This document shows positions 5,943 through 6,905 of a DNA stretch of 6,905 nt, in pieces. Origin of the DNA: Candidatus Woesearchaeota archaeon (GTDB lineage: Archaea > Nanobdellota > Nanobdellia > Woesearchaeales > JAUUYB01); the NCBI GenBank assembly GCA_030590605.1, contig JAUUYB010000053.1, forward strand, positions 1 through 6,905, in the 5' to 3' direction. The notes beneath the pieces were generated by a model. It was not told where the DNA came from. It saw only the letters and a list, made by a program, of their open reading frames with translations, and did not search any database. The first letter of the stretch is position 1. Every line of letters begins with the position of its first letter. Position numbers and translations under genes: made by a program.

Positions 5943-6905
5943 TCACATCTGATCCGGCGCCTTGATCGCCAGAAGGCTCAATGCTTCTCCTAAAACGAAC
6001 TTGACTTTCTGTGCGAGAGCGATCCTGGCATTCGTGAGATTCGTGTCATCACTTAGGACCTTATGCTTATGATAGAACTCGTTCCAGAGTTGTGCGAGAG
6101 CGATGAGATAAGTGCAAAGGACATTCACACGCATGGATTCTGCTATCTCCTGGACAGTCTGGTCGAAACGCATGAGATGGATCATGATCTTCTTCTCTTC
6201 GTCTTCTTTTAGGAGGGAATAGTCTATGTTTTCCGGTTCTTTACCGAATTTCCTCAGTATAGAACATATCCTTGCGTGTGCGTACTGGATATATGGTCCG
6301 GTCTCTCCCTCGAAATCAAGGGCTTTCTCTACATCGAACACGATGTTCTTGTTCGGGTCCTGTGAAAGCATCGAGAATTTAATCGCAGCTACAGAGATAG
6401 CAAAAGCGCTTTTCTTTATCTTCTCTTCAGTCCAACCTTCGTGACGTTTCCTGACCTCTTCAGTCGAGTAATCGATGATCTTCTTCTTGAGATCACCATA
6501 GAGGACGTTATCTCCAGTCCGGGAAGACATCTTTCCATGGGGGAACCTCACTTCTGCGAATGAGAGATGCTCACATCGCTTTAGATTATCGAATTCCATG
6601 AGTTCCAATGTCCGGAAGAGCTGCCTGAAATGCATGGCCTGGGCTGCTCCGACTACGTAGATACTTCGGTTGATCCTGAATTCATTGAATTTCCTTTCTG
6701 CTAAAGCGAGATCCTTAGCTGAGTAAAGGGTAGTGCCATCTTTTCTTAGCAAGACCCAGATGCCTAGTTTATCATCTTCTAAATCCATTATCGTGGCATC
6801 GTTATCTACTTTTGCGATGCCTTTTTTTACGAGGTCTTTTGAGATATCTTTTGCACGTTCTTCTACTGCTCCTTCAAAGAAATACTCATCGAAATGCACA
6901 TCAAG
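5943..6905 (-). CDS. argS: Arginyl-tRNA synthetase, C-terminal 320 codons
   Basis: This is a class I aminoacyl-tRNA synthetase that charges tRNA-Arg with arginine using ATP. The frame is open to the window edge; the N-terminus with the HIGH motif lies outside. Within the visible 320 residues, RKDGTTLYSAKDLA (54-67) is the conserved catalytic-domain segment, GAAQAMHFRQLF (86-97) the following ArgS motif, and KMSSRTG (125-131) the signature loop that stabilises the aminoacyl-adenylate transition state. GETGPYIQYAHARICSIL (200-217) opens the DALR-type anticodon-binding domain, which ends with LLAIKAPDQM, the usual ArgS C-terminus. A GTG at 6899 could be read as a start, but it falls inside the conserved FDEYFFE region, and full-length ArgS is usually about 550-600 residues. 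The TGA stop (5943-5945) immediately follows the gins51 stop. No promoter is visible because the 5' end is outside. Confidence 0.95.
   Translation of the reverse strand, partial: LDVHFDEYFFEGAVEERAKDISKDLVKKGIAKVDNDATIMDLEDDKLGIWVLLRKDGTTLYSAKDLALAERKFNEFRINRSIYVVGAAQAMHFRQLFRTLELMEFDNLKRCEHLSFAEVRFPHGKMSSRTGDNVLYGDLKKKIIDYSTEEVRKRHEGWTEEKIKKSAFAISVAAIKFSMLSQDPNKNIVFDVEKALDFEGETGPYIQYAHARICSILRKFGKEPENIDYSLLKEDEEKKIMIHLMRFDQTVQEIAESMRVNVLCTYLIALAQLWNEFYHKHKVLSDDTNLTNARIALAQKVKFVLGEALSLLAIKAPDQM

Noticed and set aside
6897..6899. GTG as the start of the arginyl-tRNA synthetase
   Set aside because: It falls within a conserved internal segment and would remove the HIGH motif; the frame continues upstream to the window edge, so the gene is simply cut by the window.

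Overview
The window looks archaeal. It carries a GINS-family replication factor of the archaeal Gins51/Gins15 layout, an arginyl-tRNA synthetase with a KMSSRTG loop, and A/T-rich TATA-like boxes 25-27 bp upstream of start codons that lack Shine-Dalgarno sequences, as expected for leaderless archaeal mRNAs. The gene set (Fe-S activase and reductase proteins) suggests an anaerobe. I cannot place the lineage; a DPANN or other uncultivated archaeon is only a guess.

Layout, left to right. (1) The N-terminal 207 codons of a peptidase U32-family protein run leftward off the edge (1-622, minus). (2) A 225-bp divergent intergenic region holds a promoter for each flanking gene, a 19-bp inverted repeat (18/19 match) framing the centre, and a perfect 14-bp palindrome with a 10-bp partial copy. 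(3) A 1404-residue protein (848-5062, plus) fuses two BadF/HgdC-type activase domains to a four-cysteine metal-site module, a DUF2229/COG3580-like region and a COG3581-like region. (4) A 226-bp gap has a T-tract after the stop, a 115-bp element with nested inverted repeats able to fold as a multibranched RNA, and two TATA-like boxes for the next gene. (5) gins51 (5289-5942, plus). (6) The C-terminal 320 codons of argS (5943-6905, minus), whose stop codon directly abuts that of gins51.

How the genes relate. gins51 and argS are core information-processing genes that converge tail to tail. The U32 protein and the giant activase are divergent and both have conserved cysteines expected to bind Fe-S clusters. 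The matching elements upstream of each, facing their own gene in the same orientation, raise the possibility of shared regulation. The giant protein is the most unusual item: an ATP-driven electron-activation module joined to its presumed acceptor in one chain, with no separate dehydratase visible here and an unknown substrate. Its first activase domain has lost both nucleotide-site acidic residues but kept the cluster cysteines.
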